From Holothuria scabra (Eukaryota > Echinodermata > Holothuroidea > Aspidochirotida > Holothuriidae): a DNA stretch of 64,000 nucleotides. The stretch is taken from the NCBI GenBank assembly GCA_037179385.1, contig CM074181.1, positions 47,946,394 through 48,010,393 on the forward strand, written 5' to 3'. The notes beneath the pieces are model-generated. The model was not told where the DNA came from and made no database searches. It saw only the letters and a program-made list of their open reading frames with translations. The position numbers and the translations under genes were made by a program. Shown here piece by piece: positions 45,064-56,949 of the stretch. How positions within the stretch are numbered: the stretch's first letter is position 1; every line of letters begins with the position of its first letter.

Positions 45064-46483
45064 AAACCAAACATTTACTCCCGGAGGAGTTCTGCTCCCT
45101 TAAAGGGGAGCAATAGTGGCCATTTGACTCCCCACGTATGTGTAGTACATATATAAACATTAGATATTAACACTACTGTGTTGTTTTTCCACAAAAAAAC
45201 TCATACCGAAAAAAAAAAGTTTCAAATCTCCCGCTCTTCAAGACATGAGTATCGCCATACTCGAAGAAACACGACCATGGATCAGCTGATTGATGACGTA
45301 AAACCTGCACCTGATCAGATTTCACAAAAGTGGTTACCAACTTACGTACACTTACAGCTGAATTTATAATTGCCCTTTACGAAGCTTAAAAAACTTCATA
45401 GTTGCTTTTGCTTTACTGAGAAAAATTTTTGATAACCCAATAATTTTTTGTTCTTCTTTTTGTTTCATCCCTCAAATAAAAAATACTCGTTATTTCTGAC
45501 TGCTTTTGTACAAACCAAGATAAGTTACTTCCGGTAGACCCTGAAACTACAAGCGGTAACAACAACAAGCTGGGACTAGCGAGACCGTATTTTAGCATGC
45601 TTTTCGGTGCAACAGTTAGGTTCGTTTTCACTCATTTCCGCAAAGATTCCATTTAGTCGAACCTTTGGTAATTCTCGTAAGTAATGTAGGATATTTGTGG
45701 ACACTTAAACGTTAAAAGAAGGCAATCGCGAAGAGAAATCGGCTAAGACACCATACACATCGATCGGTGTTATTGTTATACGGCATAGGCTACGTATTGC
45801 TATACTAATATAAGCCTATACGTAACGTACTGACCCTTGGTCTAACGTTAGCTTGTATAGACTGTACGGCTGGTTCGCTGCGGGTGCTGGTCACATCGCT
45901 CGCAGGTGCTCGAGTTTTTCTTGGTCGAACTGGCTCAAAGTTATATGCATTTGGCCCGGAAGAGGCAGCCATATGCTTTTAAGGAGTTAATCTTTTGATT
46001 TCTGAACCTTTATCTCAAACTCAACCGTTGAAACATTTGTAAAATGAATGAAACGATGGGCAGTTGTGCTAGTCTTCAGTAGTGTTACGAACGTTTGTGC
46101 AGTATAGTATATATGATGTCCCGCAATAGCAAACAAAAGTATACATTAGGTGCAGGTTTTACGTCACTGTTCTGTTGCACTATGGGTAATTTCGGAGAAA
46201 TATGGTGCTTTGCACTGCTTTGCCCAACTGCCTTCCAGACTTGCCTCGGAAAAACTCATACTACGTTTGACTTGGGATAAAATTGGTCTTTAATGATGCC
46301 ACATTGCTTGGAATAATTATATTGAATTTCTGTGCTGTCTAGAAGGCTGTACAATTGCTTCCCTTTAAGGAGCTAAACGTCCCAAATGGACAATTACGCC
46401 CTCGACAGGGCAAACATGTGTGGCCCTGCTCTCAACTGGCTGAATAGAACAGAAGCCACAACCTGGATGCAGTTTAACGTCAT
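45064..46483. other. Unassigned DNA between 75 bp direct repeats
   Basis: No coding frame or terminal structure recognised. Confidence 0.45.
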
Positions 46484-46565
46484 GCCCAGGACATGAGCGT
46501 ATCAGAGCTCTCTAAGCCACCTTTTTTCTAAAAGTCCCCACGACTCTCTGGCGAAGAGCCAGGGC
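46484..46565 (+). repeat. ~75 bp direct repeat, right member
   Basis: GAGCGTATCAGAGCTCTCTAA ... CTCTCTGGCGAAGAGCCAGG. See 44990-45063. Confidence 0.7.
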
Positions 46566-46829
46566 TATCTGAACATCTATAACAAAGTTGAATGCCTATT
46601 GTATAACATTGACTTAAGTATTTGAAGTTGTTAAATTACTTGATAGTGAAGAAAAAAACTGCTTTGAAATTCCTACTTTTTAATGTTTACACCGCATTGT
46701 TGGTTTAAATTATCATGTGGGGCAATATCCCAACATAAATTTTGTTGAAGGTTTCATGATTTTTCACGTATTACTTCCATAATTACAATAAAAGAAAATC
46801 AGGGCCCTAAATTCCTGACCACGCCCACA

Positions 46830-47884
46830 TTGGAAAGTCATTTGCATATGTAAGTATAATATGGCTGAATATGGTTTTAATGTTCTCATTTTGGTTTGCT
46901 GATACTTGTTCAGCTTCCAGAGAAGGTCTTTATGTAGGACAGGTGCACAAATTAAACAAAAAACTATTAATATATTAATATGGCTATGTAAAAGTTTATA
47001 TGGAATTCTGTCATGGTATTTTAATCCGTTATATCTGGCTTGATATGGCCATATCAAACTTTGTTTGTATATCTGGGAAGGCATTTCATCAAGTTATATG
47101 TGGCTTGATATGGCCATATCAAACTTTATTTGTATATCTGGGAAGGTATTTCATCAATTTCTATCTGGCTTGATATGGCCATATCAAAGTTTATTTGCAT
47201 ATCTGGAAAGACATTTCATCAAGTTATATCTGGCTTGATATGGCGTTATCAAACTTTATTTGAATATCTGGGAATGTATTGCATCAATTTACATCTGGCT
47301 TGATATGGCATTTTATCAAAATTTTTGCATATCTGGGAAGGCATTTCAGCAATTTATATCTGGCTTGATATGGCCATATAAAACTTTATTTGCATATCTG
47401 GGAAGGCATTTCATCAAGTTATATTTGGCTTGATATGGCCATATAAAACTTTATTTGCATATCTGGGCCATTCTTGAATCAAGTTATATCTGGCTTGATA
47501 TGGCCATATAAAACTTGATATATTATATCAAGGCATCTTAATCTGGCGGTATATCTGGCTTGATATGGCCATATAAAGGCTTCATTTAACCAGATATATC
47601 CAGATATCAATTCGGATTTGGAGTAAGGGAAACTACAATTTTGGTAGGGGTGTACCTAAATTCTCAATTGGCTCAGCTCTTTGATTGACATTTTTATTTA
47701 AATAATTCAGAGTACCAAAGCTTATATTACACAGCATAAATTGAGCTTTTCTATACTCACCCTGAAACAATCAACTGAGATTATTTCTGGGTGAGGATGA
47801 ATTTCAGACAATTGTGGGAGGGGCTTAAATAAGAATGTTAAGAGAATTGATACTCTTTGGGGTGAGAGAATTGGGCCTTTAAAG
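46830..47884 (-). mobile_element. TTAA-type element carrying a 65 bp satellite (copy C)
   Basis: Minus strand: terminus TTTAAAGGCCCAATTCTCTC at 47884, then ~240 bp unique sequence shared with 2813-3115, then CCCTTACTCCAAATCC near 47630, then the tandem array. The far end (~46830) is not well defined. Confidence 0.6.
47012..47605. repeat. Tandem satellite, ~9 units of ~65 bp
   Basis: Each unit reads TATCTGGCTTGATATGGCC, ATATCAAACTTTATTTG, CATATCTGGGAAGGCATTTC, ATCAAG. Units start near 47022, 47094, 47161, 47225, 47293, 47356, 47421, 47487 and 47551. Similar diverged units lie at 8060-8320. Confidence 0.88.
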
Positions 47885-48063
47885 CGATCCAGTATGAAGT
47901 AAAAAGTTAAATACCACTTATACACCGTTGGAAGACCTAACTACATAACACTGAACGTTTTCTAGAAGAAAAAAGACCTTGCAGACAGACGCCCTGTGAG
48001 TTACATCCTATCAAGCCCAAGCTTTCTTTTGGAGATAACAGTGTACTTTCATTAGGTTAACTT

Positions 48064-48180
48064 AAAGGCCCATTTCGCTCACCCCAAACAGTACCAATTC
48101 TCCTAGCCTTCTTACTTAAGCCTCTCACGCAATTGTTTGAAATCCATTCTCATTCAGACACATGGTTTTCGACCAGCTTT
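48064..48180 (+). repeat. Dispersed repeat with TTAAAGGCCCA terminus (copy 4)
   Basis: CTTAAAGGCCCATTTCGCTC, ACCCCAAACAGTACCAATTC, then truncated at the CAGTGGCGTAGCC end at 48184. Confidence 0.6.
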
Positions 48181-48390
48181 AACCAGTGGCGTAGCCACGG
48201 GAGAGGGTGAACTCCATGACCCACCCTTGCAATGCAAAAAATGACCAAAAATAGCGTTTTTTTCTCTCTGTCCTTAGACTTTTCCCTATGTTGGTCCCCC
48301 AAACCCCCATGACACAATACCCCTCCCCACCCCATGACCCAATCATAGCTATGAACGGATGCTTTAGATAGATTAAACAATGCTGTGGAC

Positions 48391-48498
48391 TAACTGACTG
48401 ACTGACTGACTGATTGACTGACTGACTGACTGACTGACTGACTGACTGACTGACTGACTGACTGACTGACTGACTCACTCACTCACTCACTAACTGAA
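48391..48498. repeat. (GACT)n microsatellite, ~100 bp
   Basis: ACTGACTG units ending in CACTCACT. The 'SQSVSQSV' frame across it is an artefact. Confidence 0.97.
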
Positions 48499-48899
48499 TA
48501 ACTAAGTTATAACACATCATCCTTCACCGTCCTTGTTAAAACACTATCTTAGTAATCATTGTTTAAAGAGCTATTTTTGAAGGTACTTTAGTATGTTTTT
48601 TAATGGTTGCGCACTGTTTTTTTGCTGTATACTTGGAATCTATTCATGACATTTTATCCTTTATCTTAAGAATTGCTTTTGCTTTTTTGAGGGAGTAGAT
48701 CTTCTTGTTAAGCCTTTAAGGTTTTTAGACTACTCCCTTTCTCTTTGTTCTTTGTAGAATATCTTAATTGTTCTATTCTGTACTTCTTATGAGAAAAGAG
48801 AAAAAACAAATAAACCAAACGAAACGAAATAAGGATGATGATGAACTTGTTCCAAAGCATTCCCTATCTTATCAGAATGCGTTTTTGAACTATTCCTAT

Positions 48900-49995
48900 G
48901 GGTGACCCAATTTTCACAGTCCGTATTTGTCTCTAGAGCAGAAGAGATGGCAAACTTTTGGGCACCTGAACATCCTCTCCTCCTGTCTAATCGTGGAATT
49001 AATTTGGCAGTTCAAAACGTCCCAGCATTTTTTTCACCCGAATATATGACCATTTCGGGCAATTTTTGCAAGACTACAGTAAGAATATGGGGATGATGGA
49101 ACCCCTTTTTTCACATTCTACCCAAATGGATCGCAGATCTTTGTTATTTTCCATGAAAATCATACTTTAAAAATATATAGCGTTTTCTCTTTTTCGGCAA
49201 ATATCTGAACAGTTCAAGCTATCAAAATAATCGGTCATTTCGGGTATTGTGTTACACAAGATTTTAAAACAGGCTCAAGAATGTTTCTTTTAAGCCAATG
49301 TTTCCTTTTTCCAAATGTGTCACGATTTTTTAATGATTTTTCGCAACTTTGTTAGACTTTTTTACTATGATGCTTTTGCATTTTCGAGCAAATGCTTGGA
49401 AGAATTTGTATATTCGACAATTTTGGGCATTGTGTGGTGATTATTTGTGAAGTGCTTGAAAGAATTTGTATATTCGACAATTTTGGGCATTGTGTGGTGA
49501 TCATTTGTGAAGTGAATGTCACGAATAATACCTTTTTTCGCTGCCCGAAAGTGCAGCGAATTTTTAGAACCTTGACTTGGTTTTTCATGAAAATTTTATT
49601 GCGACTATATGACGTTTCTTTCCCTTTTTCGGGCATATCTTTCTTAAGATTTCAGCCACATACAGGAATTATCTGAAAAACTACCACATTTTTTTTTTTT
49701 CAAAATTCAAGGGTTGTCCGAATTTTTTCAGAACCCTGCCCGCATTTTTCCCAAATTTCTGCCCGAATTTAGATTTTGCCGAAATTTGGAGCAGTCTCCC
49801 GCTGCCCCGTCTCGTACGCCACTGAGAATGTCCGCTCCACCCAAGAGCTAAGTGAGGTCCTGTGAAGTAATAGTAGTAAGGTTGCGATCCTTGAGACTGA
49901 ATTGATCCAACATGGGTTTGCTGCACTGGCCAGTGACTGCCATCCCAGGAATTGAAAAAATCCCTACAGGAGATGGAAACAGGCTAGATGCTTCG
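48900..49995 (+). repeat. Duplicated segment, copy 1
   Basis: Blocks CACCTGAACATCCTCTCC, ACCATTTCGGGCAATTTTTG, AGCTAAGTGAGGTCCTGTG and CAGGAATTGAAAAAATCCC recur in order at 52085-53480. This copy has a ~60 bp internal tandem duplication (49394-49514) and lacks ~100 bp near 49950 that copy 2 has. CAGTGGCGTACGAGACGGGG on the minus strand at 49813 resembles a hAT-like end. Confidence 0.75.
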
Positions 49996-50389
49996 CCACT
50001 ATGCTGATTGAGGTGTGTAAGATTGCACTCCGACTGCTCTCCGATCTCTCGTGTTTGTGCTCCACGCAGTACGTCAGTCGAAACCTGTACAATACAAGAT
50101 TTATGACATTTCTTATCCGCCTTTGAATAATACGTGCTCTTTGCTCGTCAGGTATTTTGTGCGATGCAGCCTTCAGATCCAGTGTGCAGTAATAACACAA
50201 AGACCAAGTAAGTAGCCAGAGGGTCATCTTACATTGCTTACTCTGCTGCCTATAGAAATTGTCCTTGGCAATTCTCTGACATGCCACGCTACTGATAGCA
50301 ATGCATGTGGGCCGAGCTCTGTCCGTTGTGATATATGTTCAACAAGCACCACCTACTCTCGTGCTGTTCGCGTGTTAGTAATCTATATA

Positions 50390-50670
50390 TATCTACTTTC
50401 GCCGATGTGACAAATAAAGTGACAAAAGTACGGAAAACTATGCAGAACATTGTGTATCAATACAATGTTTACAGTTAAAAATATATATATAGCTTGTTAG
50501 GATTTATATGGTGTATTACTATTATATATAGATTATGCAAAACCTATTTATATGAAGTTTGAGAGCAAATTATATATATCTGGGTATAACCTATATATAT
50601 TTAGAAGTATAATCAATATATTTAGAACGTTATTTTGTCACATACGACGCCTCATACATAAGGGGGGGGG
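50390..50670 (-). repeat. Reverse copy of the 30817-31165 element
   Basis: CCGATGTGACAAATAAAGTG, TATAGCTTGTTAGG and AGATTATGCAAAACCTATTT match the other strand of 30840-31110. The CAGTGGCGTAGC terminus is not preserved here. Confidence 0.75.
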
Positions 50671-51045
50671 AGCTTTGGGGGCTGGATACTTTTGTAGGGT
50701 GGCTGGAATTTACTATCTAAGCGTAGCGCCACCATCAGTTGGATTTTAACACCTCCCAGATGGCTGAAAATGGCATTGCCAAGTTTAATTGTCTTTAATT
50801 CTGATGAGAAAAAAATGCGATTTTTCTCAAAAATTCAAAAACACTTTTGAGACTGATTAGCTCAGTTCATTACACCATTGGACCATGTATCCTAAGATTG
50901 CAAATCCGGAATCTGTATCTTGCAAGCAGCTGTCCCAGTGCACGCCTGGACAAGGTTTTCAATAGGCGTAGGGGAGCATTTCAGTTTCAGTCACGGCAGA
51001 AGATATTTGCCCGAAAAATTTAATTCTGCCCGTAAAACAGTCAAA

Positions 51046-51700
51046 GCGGAGCGCCACCAATGGTTGGTGCGGAGCATCCAGAAAATTCGTACCTCTCGGA
51101 CAGTCGAAAATGACATTTCCTGGGCTTCTAAAGGGGATCCAAGCAGTCGCTATTTTAAGTTTCAATTGCAAAAAAACGTTTACTTCAAACTAAAATTTAG
51201 CCAGAAAGACAAAGCGGAGCGCCACAATTAGTTGGCGTGAAGAGTACAGAAAATTTTGAGATATCCCACCCATCAGACAATTGAAAATGGCAATTCCCAG
51301 GCTTATAGGGGATGTAAGCAGTAGCAATTTTGATTTTCCTTTTGCAAAAACGGTCACTTGAGACTTAAATTCTGCTATGAAGCGGTCTTAGTGGAGTAAG
51401 ACCATAAGCAGAGTTGGGGCGAAACGTACAGGATATTTTGAAACATCTGACTCTTCAGACAGTCAAAAAATGTCATTTCCTATGCACAAAGGGGGGGTCT
51501 AAGCAGTCGTTATATCGAAGTTCCGTTTGCCAAAAAATGATCACTTGAAATTAAAATTTGCTTGGAAGACAATCGCGGAGCTCCACCACTGGCTGAGGCG
51601 GAGCGAACAGAAAATTTTGAAAGATCGGACCCCTGAGACGGTCGAAAATGACATTTCCCAGGCTTACCGGGGGATCTAAGCAGTCGCTATTTGATCAGAA
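51046..51700 (+). repeat. Tandem repeat, ~4 units of 166-182 bp
   Basis: Units start near 51046, 51212, 51388 and 51570. Each has GCGGAGCGCCACCA..GTTGG, GTACAGAAAATTTTGA, GACAGTCGAAAATGACATTT, GGGATCTAAGCAGTCGCTA. A partial unit lies at 50716. Single copies occur at 25876, 26086, 33913, 59160 (reverse) and 59400 (reverse). Confidence 0.8.
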
Positions 51701-52084
51701 AATTACCAGATAACAGGTATCACAACCAATAGACGAAATGTTTCAATATATTTTCGGGGGAACTCTTGGCTAAATTCAATATATATTGATAAAATTGTGT
51801 GATAGCCCGAACCCCGACTATATATGATATCACTTTTGAAAAAGGTACATCTAGGGGGAACTTAGCAGTCGCTATTTCGATCAGAAAAATCAGATAAAAT
51901 GTACCACTACCATTAGATGAAATGTATTAAATGATTTTCCTTCTATTAGTAACACTTTTTGACAGAATTGTCACGTAACAAGGTGTGTCAAAATGAATTT
52001 TCAAGCAGGCTTATAGAAAGAAATTATCACACTCTATCAGTAAAGTATCGGAAAACAAATTAAAAGATTTCATAGCCATTGCCC

Positions 52085-53495
52085 GTATTTGGCTCTAAAG
52101 CAGGATAGATGGCAAACTTTGGGGCACCTGAACACCCTCCTGTCTGTCCGTTGAATTACACTCTAAAATCAAAAGAGTGAACTTAGTCACTCTTTGGTCG
52201 AGTGGAAAGTGTAAATTCACTCCATTAGAGTGATAATTTACTCCAAGAGGAGTGAAGTTCACTCTTAAAAGAGTGAAGTTCACTCCAAAAAGAGTGAAAT
52301 TCACTAGAGGAAGAGGGAAAATTCACTCTTCCACGAGTGCCTGCAATGATCGCTCTTTTTTTAAGAGCGATCACTGTGGGCACTCCATCAAGAGTGAAAC
52401 TTCGCTCGTTTTAAGGAAATTTCACTCATTTTGGAGGGAATTATCACTCCAATGGAGTGAAAATATTTGACCATTTCGGGCAATTTTGCAAGACTAGAGT
52501 ATGAAGTGGGGATGATGAAAATAACCGTTTTTAAAATTCTACCCAAATGTATTACAGATCTTTGTTAATTTCCAAAAAATTTTACTTTAAAAATAGCGTT
52601 TTCTGTTTTTCGGCAAAAGGCTATTAAAATAATCGGCCATTTCAGTATTGTGTTATATAAGATTTAAAAACAGGCTCAAGAATGATAGTTTCTTTTAAAC
52701 CACAGGCTTCCAAAATGAGATGCGATTTTTTTTTTCTGTTTGTTTTTCGTACCTGTTTTTCCCTTGCTATGATACTTTTCCATTTTTCGGTCAAATGTTT
52801 GAAAGAATTTGGATATTCGACAATTTGGATATTCGGGCATTGTATTGTCATTGTGAAATGAAAGCTACGAATAATAGCTTTTTTGCGCTGCCCGAAGATG
52901 AAGCGATTTTTTTTAATCCTTACATGTTTTTCATTAAAGTTTTATTGCGACTATGGCTTTTCTTTCCTTTTCAAACTCGAACGTGAATCCCTGTACTTTT
53001 CTAAACTGAGAAAAAATCAAACCCTCTGCCCGAGTCATTCTAGATTTCTGCCACATTTAGGAATTTTCTGAAAAACCATCTTTTTTTTCAAAATTAAAGA
53101 AGCGCTGTCCGATTTTTCCAAATTACTGCCCGAATGTTTTTCAAATTCCTGCCCGAATTTAGATTTTGCGGAAATTTGGGGCAGTCTTCCCCCTGCCCCG
53201 TCTCGCCGTCCACTGGGTATGTCCACTCCACCCAAGAGCTAAGTGAGGTCCTGTGAAGTAATAGTGGTCAGGTAGTAAGGATGCGACCCTTGAGACCGCA
53301 TTGACCCAACATGGGTTTGGTTGTTGGACTGTTCAATGACTGGCAGCAAACGCCGTGTAAAGTGCAAATTCCTTCCAACCATATTTGACTCAAACATTCT
53401 ACCCACCACACCAAGTATGATTTTGAAACAAATTTTTGCATCCCCAGGAATTGAAAAATTCCTACAGGAGATAGAGGGGCCAGATGCTAGGAGCA
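52085..53495 (+). repeat. Duplicated segment, copy 2, with nested insertion
   Basis: Homologous to 48900-49995 and interrupted at 52159 by a CACTC-ended element. Near the end a frame reads SPGIEKFLQEIEGPDARSK before a stop. It could be a decayed exon, but no family is recognised. Confidence 0.72.
52159..52459. mobile_element. CACTC-ended element made of GAGTGAA/TTCACTC words
   Basis: Preceded by TA (52157-52158). Nearly the whole ~300 bp consists of GAGTGAA and TTCACTC words separated by 5-15 bases, about 20 in all and in both orientations. The right boundary is uncertain because part of the host repeat is missing on that side. Confidence 0.65.
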
Positions 53496-54315
53496 AATTT
53501 TAATTTTCACCAAGGTAGCCAATTTCATCCACTCCAAATCTGCTGGAAAATCATCCACCCAGAAACCAGACGAGTAAAAATTCAAGAGATTCCGAAGATA
53601 TAAAGCTTGTCACAGTCTACCTGAATTTATTCCGAAATTCAGAGTGGGGCACAATTGAAGAATACTCTGCAACTGCTTGGATCTATCGCAAGTGTATGTA
53701 TGACATAAGAGACGGGTAGCCCGGATTGAATATAATCGACCAGCATGAATATAACTTTTTTGCCCAGGTCGCCAGTGGGGACTCCAGCCCCCCACAAGCC
53801 CCCCACAAGTCCCCCCCCCCCCCGCAGCTACGCCACTGAATGTATACAAGAACTAAGTGAGAACCACAGAGCAGGCTCCAGGAGGCAAGTTGGGCAACTA
53901 CACCTGAGGTTTCCAATCGTACATGCATCACGCGTTAAGCACTAGGGGCGCTTTACGAAGGCAGAGATTGAACTGCCCCCATATGTGGCCCAAGCTACGG
54001 CCCTGCGCAATCTTTTATCATTTCCATTCACTTTTATAACGTACATTAACAACGCCTTTTCTTAAAAATAAGAATCTGACCAATCCCTCAAAGGGGAGGG
54101 AGGGCGTAATAAAATTTTACTAAACAACATTTCTTTGTTGTAACTGAAATACCAGGCAATCACTTCTTGACTTACACTTAACTTCTCGCCTGTGACCGAG
54201 GAGCTTCTTTCTTTCTGTTTACAGAGCAGATAAACTCCCAGTGAACAGTCAAAAACATTCATTTGTAATTTTCTCAGAACGTCCAAGAAGATGCTCAATT
54301 GCATTAGGTAAGACA
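53496..54315. other. Unassigned DNA
   Basis: Contains CAGTGGCGTAGCTGCGG on the minus strand at ~53838 beside a C-rich run, another hAT-like terminus without an identified partner. Confidence 0.4.
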
Positions 54316-54317
54316 TA

Positions 54318-55652
54318 CACTGTTAAAAATTTCTGAAAATTTACAGACTTTTTTTAACTTAAACTTTTTGTATTTTATTTTTAATAGAGATTTTCTGTAT
54401 CTTTACAGACACTTTGTATTGCTACAATAAAAAAGGTTGTTTAACATGTATTTTCTGTTTATTTGAAAAACCATTTCTGTCTGCTTTTTTAACCAAATTT
54501 TACTGCTTTGTAAAACTTTTTCTGTAAATTTACAGAAATTTTAACAGTATTTTGTATTTTTCTGATTTCACATAAATATACTGTCATTTAACAAACATTC
54601 ATTTTGTTTTTAAGCTGAAAAAGAAACAAAAATAAGCCCAAACAAACAAATAAGAAATAGCCAGAAAATTTTCAATATATAACATGCATCGTTCTGCGAA
54701 GTTTCAGTTTAAAAAAAAAAAAATTTGGCAAATTTATGGCCCTATTTGAAAATTAACTTACATTTATTATAAAAGCATACTTAGTTATTACGTTCTTAGT
54801 TATAAATATCATACAACTGGTGTTTTGTCACATATTTTAAGTAAAAAGAAATTGTAAGGCCCTAATTTCAGAGCACTGACAATTGGTATACTGATGTCAA
54901 TTCATCGCCACAGGCGCTCATGCACTTGATCGGAGCAAATTAAAAACGTTTCACAAATTTACTTGAAAGAGTCTGTAAATTTACCACTTTATGACGTAAA
55001 TCTCATTTTGCATAAATGGGTGGAGCTTATTTTGTAGGCATTTTCCTAACAAAAGGATTGCTGTTGCTTTGAATAATATCTTCTTTGGCGTTTTTTAATC
55101 AGGAAGTGATAAATTTATTGTTTACCTTGTCTGCAACCAATATATTTGCATTCTTTGTCATATTTATTTTAAAAACAATTATTATATTGTACAAAAAATG
55201 TGACTTTCCAATTACAAAGTTCCTAGAGATAGCAGTCTACTTGACAACAATATGACAACAAAACATCCTCAATGTGTTTTGATTGAAAACAACTTCGTAA
55301 CGACACATTACGTTGATAAGCAAATACCTGATCTACGTAATGGTGAAGTGTATGTTACGTAATAACATATGAAAGTTAAAAAAGCGATATTATAATAAAT
55401 ATTAAAACGTCGGGAATGAAAACAATAGGCTGTAAATTCACATAAAATTAAGGTAAACAAAACAGAACAATTCTGTAATTCGATTTTACAGTAGACTTTT
55501 GTAAACTAATTTACATGCAAAAACTGTAAAGAAAAAACAAACCCTTAATGTTTTTTCATGATTACAGTCTGGCTGTACAAAAAACATTATTTGGTTGGAA
55601 AAAAATTTGCCATAAAAATTATGTAAATTTACAGAGAAATTTTTTAACAGTG
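54318..55652. mobile_element. 1.34 kb CACTG-ended element with TTTACAG words
   Basis: The ends CACTGTTAAAAATTTC and CACTGTTAAAAAATTTC (other strand) are flanked by TA (54316-54317, 55653-55654). The outer ~250 bp at each side are rich in TTTACAGA/TCTGTAAA words, including a palindrome TTCTGTAAATTTACAGAA at ~54521. No transposase frame. Confidence 0.8.
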
Positions 55653-55654
55653 TA

Positions 55655-56286
55655 TAAATATTTCAATTTCTTTCAAAAATAGTATCTGATTTTTAACCAG
55701 AGGGGTTCGTTATGTAAGGAAACTCTACTTTGACTTTCCGTTACATAGACCTTACCTCCTATAAGAGCTGACATTAAACCTCCGTTATTCATAGACCTTT
55801 TACCCTACAGAAAGATGACATCGTAACCCCGTTCTCTTCACCAAATAACGGTGAATTGAATGCATGTAATAAAAATCAGGTATATGTTTTGCGCTGTTAT
55901 TATTCATGTCGTATCTAGACTATCGGCCGTTGTACTTTTCTCTAGTACCAAAAAGACTACGATAGAACAAATTTTGTCTGAAAATTACTTTAAATAAATA
56001 AAGGTATAAACACGATACTATATGGATCTAATGTTCACAATATACTTCCGGAAATAGCACGGAGGATGGTTTTTAAGTTTTCTATGAGAATTGTATACAC
56101 ACACACATATACACTCTTACACCCACTTGCAAGACTAAACGGGACTCAGTACTGTCATTATGTTTGGTGTTCAGCATAAGCAATGAAACAGGGAATCAGT
56201 GAGCCACAACTGGAAAATAACCGTGGGCGGACCCAGTTCCACCGATTGGTAAGAAACTGAGCCGTAGAACTCCATGGAAATTAATA
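55655..56286. other. Unassigned AT-rich DNA
   Basis: Only a short (CA)n at ~56099 was noted. Confidence 0.5.
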
Positions 56287-56294
56287 CCTTATTA

Positions 56295-56465
56295 TAGTTG
56301 CGTAGCCAGGATTGAGTCATAAGGGGTTGGAGCACTACATGAGGGAAAAGTCTAAGGGGAGAGAGAAAAAACCGCCATTTTAAGTGTTTTTTTTTTTTTT
56401 TTGCATTTCAAGGTTGGGTCACGGGGGTTCCAACCCCCCAAACCAACTCTGTTGCTACGCCACTG
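56295..56465. mobile_element. hAT-like MITE, 171 bp, with 8 bp TSD
   Basis: A perfect direct repeat CCTTATTA flanks it (56287-56294 and 56466-56473). The ends are TAGTTGCGTAGCCAGG and, on the other strand, CAGTGGCGTAGCAACAG. The interior has GGGGTTGG / CCAACCCCCC complementarity and a T-run. Non-coding. Confidence 0.85.
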
Positions 56466-56949
56466 CCTTATTATGCACACTTGTAGCCAGGAGTGTATTT
56501 ATCTCCATATTAATGCAACCAATAAAACAAAGATATGACTAAAATAAGCAATTAACACTTTGCCGCTCTATGTTGCAATCTAAATCGTTAAAAAATAGTT
56601 TTGCGATGACGAAAATTCCCTTAGGATCCAGAGGTCTTAAAACGACTCATTGAGTTGTTTCGTGAAATTCACATTTTCTCCAAACCTGTTACGTTTTCAA
56701 CGGGCTGCTAAAGTATTTGTCGCTTCACTAGACTAATGTATTTAAGTATGTTTTCCCCGAAAAACATTCCCTCCAACTTGCACAAACCCCCTTCGATACC
56801 TGCAGGTAGTTCAGGCTCTCTAATTGGTGATGGTTGGGTGCTTTGTGGCTGCATATTTGGTGGCCAGATGCGGGATTTATGACGCGACCACGGACTTCCT
56901 ATACATGAACAGCGCATACTGCACGGTAGATTTTCGTTACCGTACTTGT

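Noticed and set aside
47012..47605. CRISPR array
   Set aside because: Units are contiguous, diverged tandem copies without unique spacers, in a eukaryotic context.
48179..48478. SQSVSQSV repeat protein on the minus strand
   Set aside because: Translation of (GACT)n.
50850..50920. tRNA gene (TTAGCTCAGTTCATT... / GATTGCAAATCC)
   Set aside because: Both boxes are degenerate and arms do not pair. At best an old SINE head.
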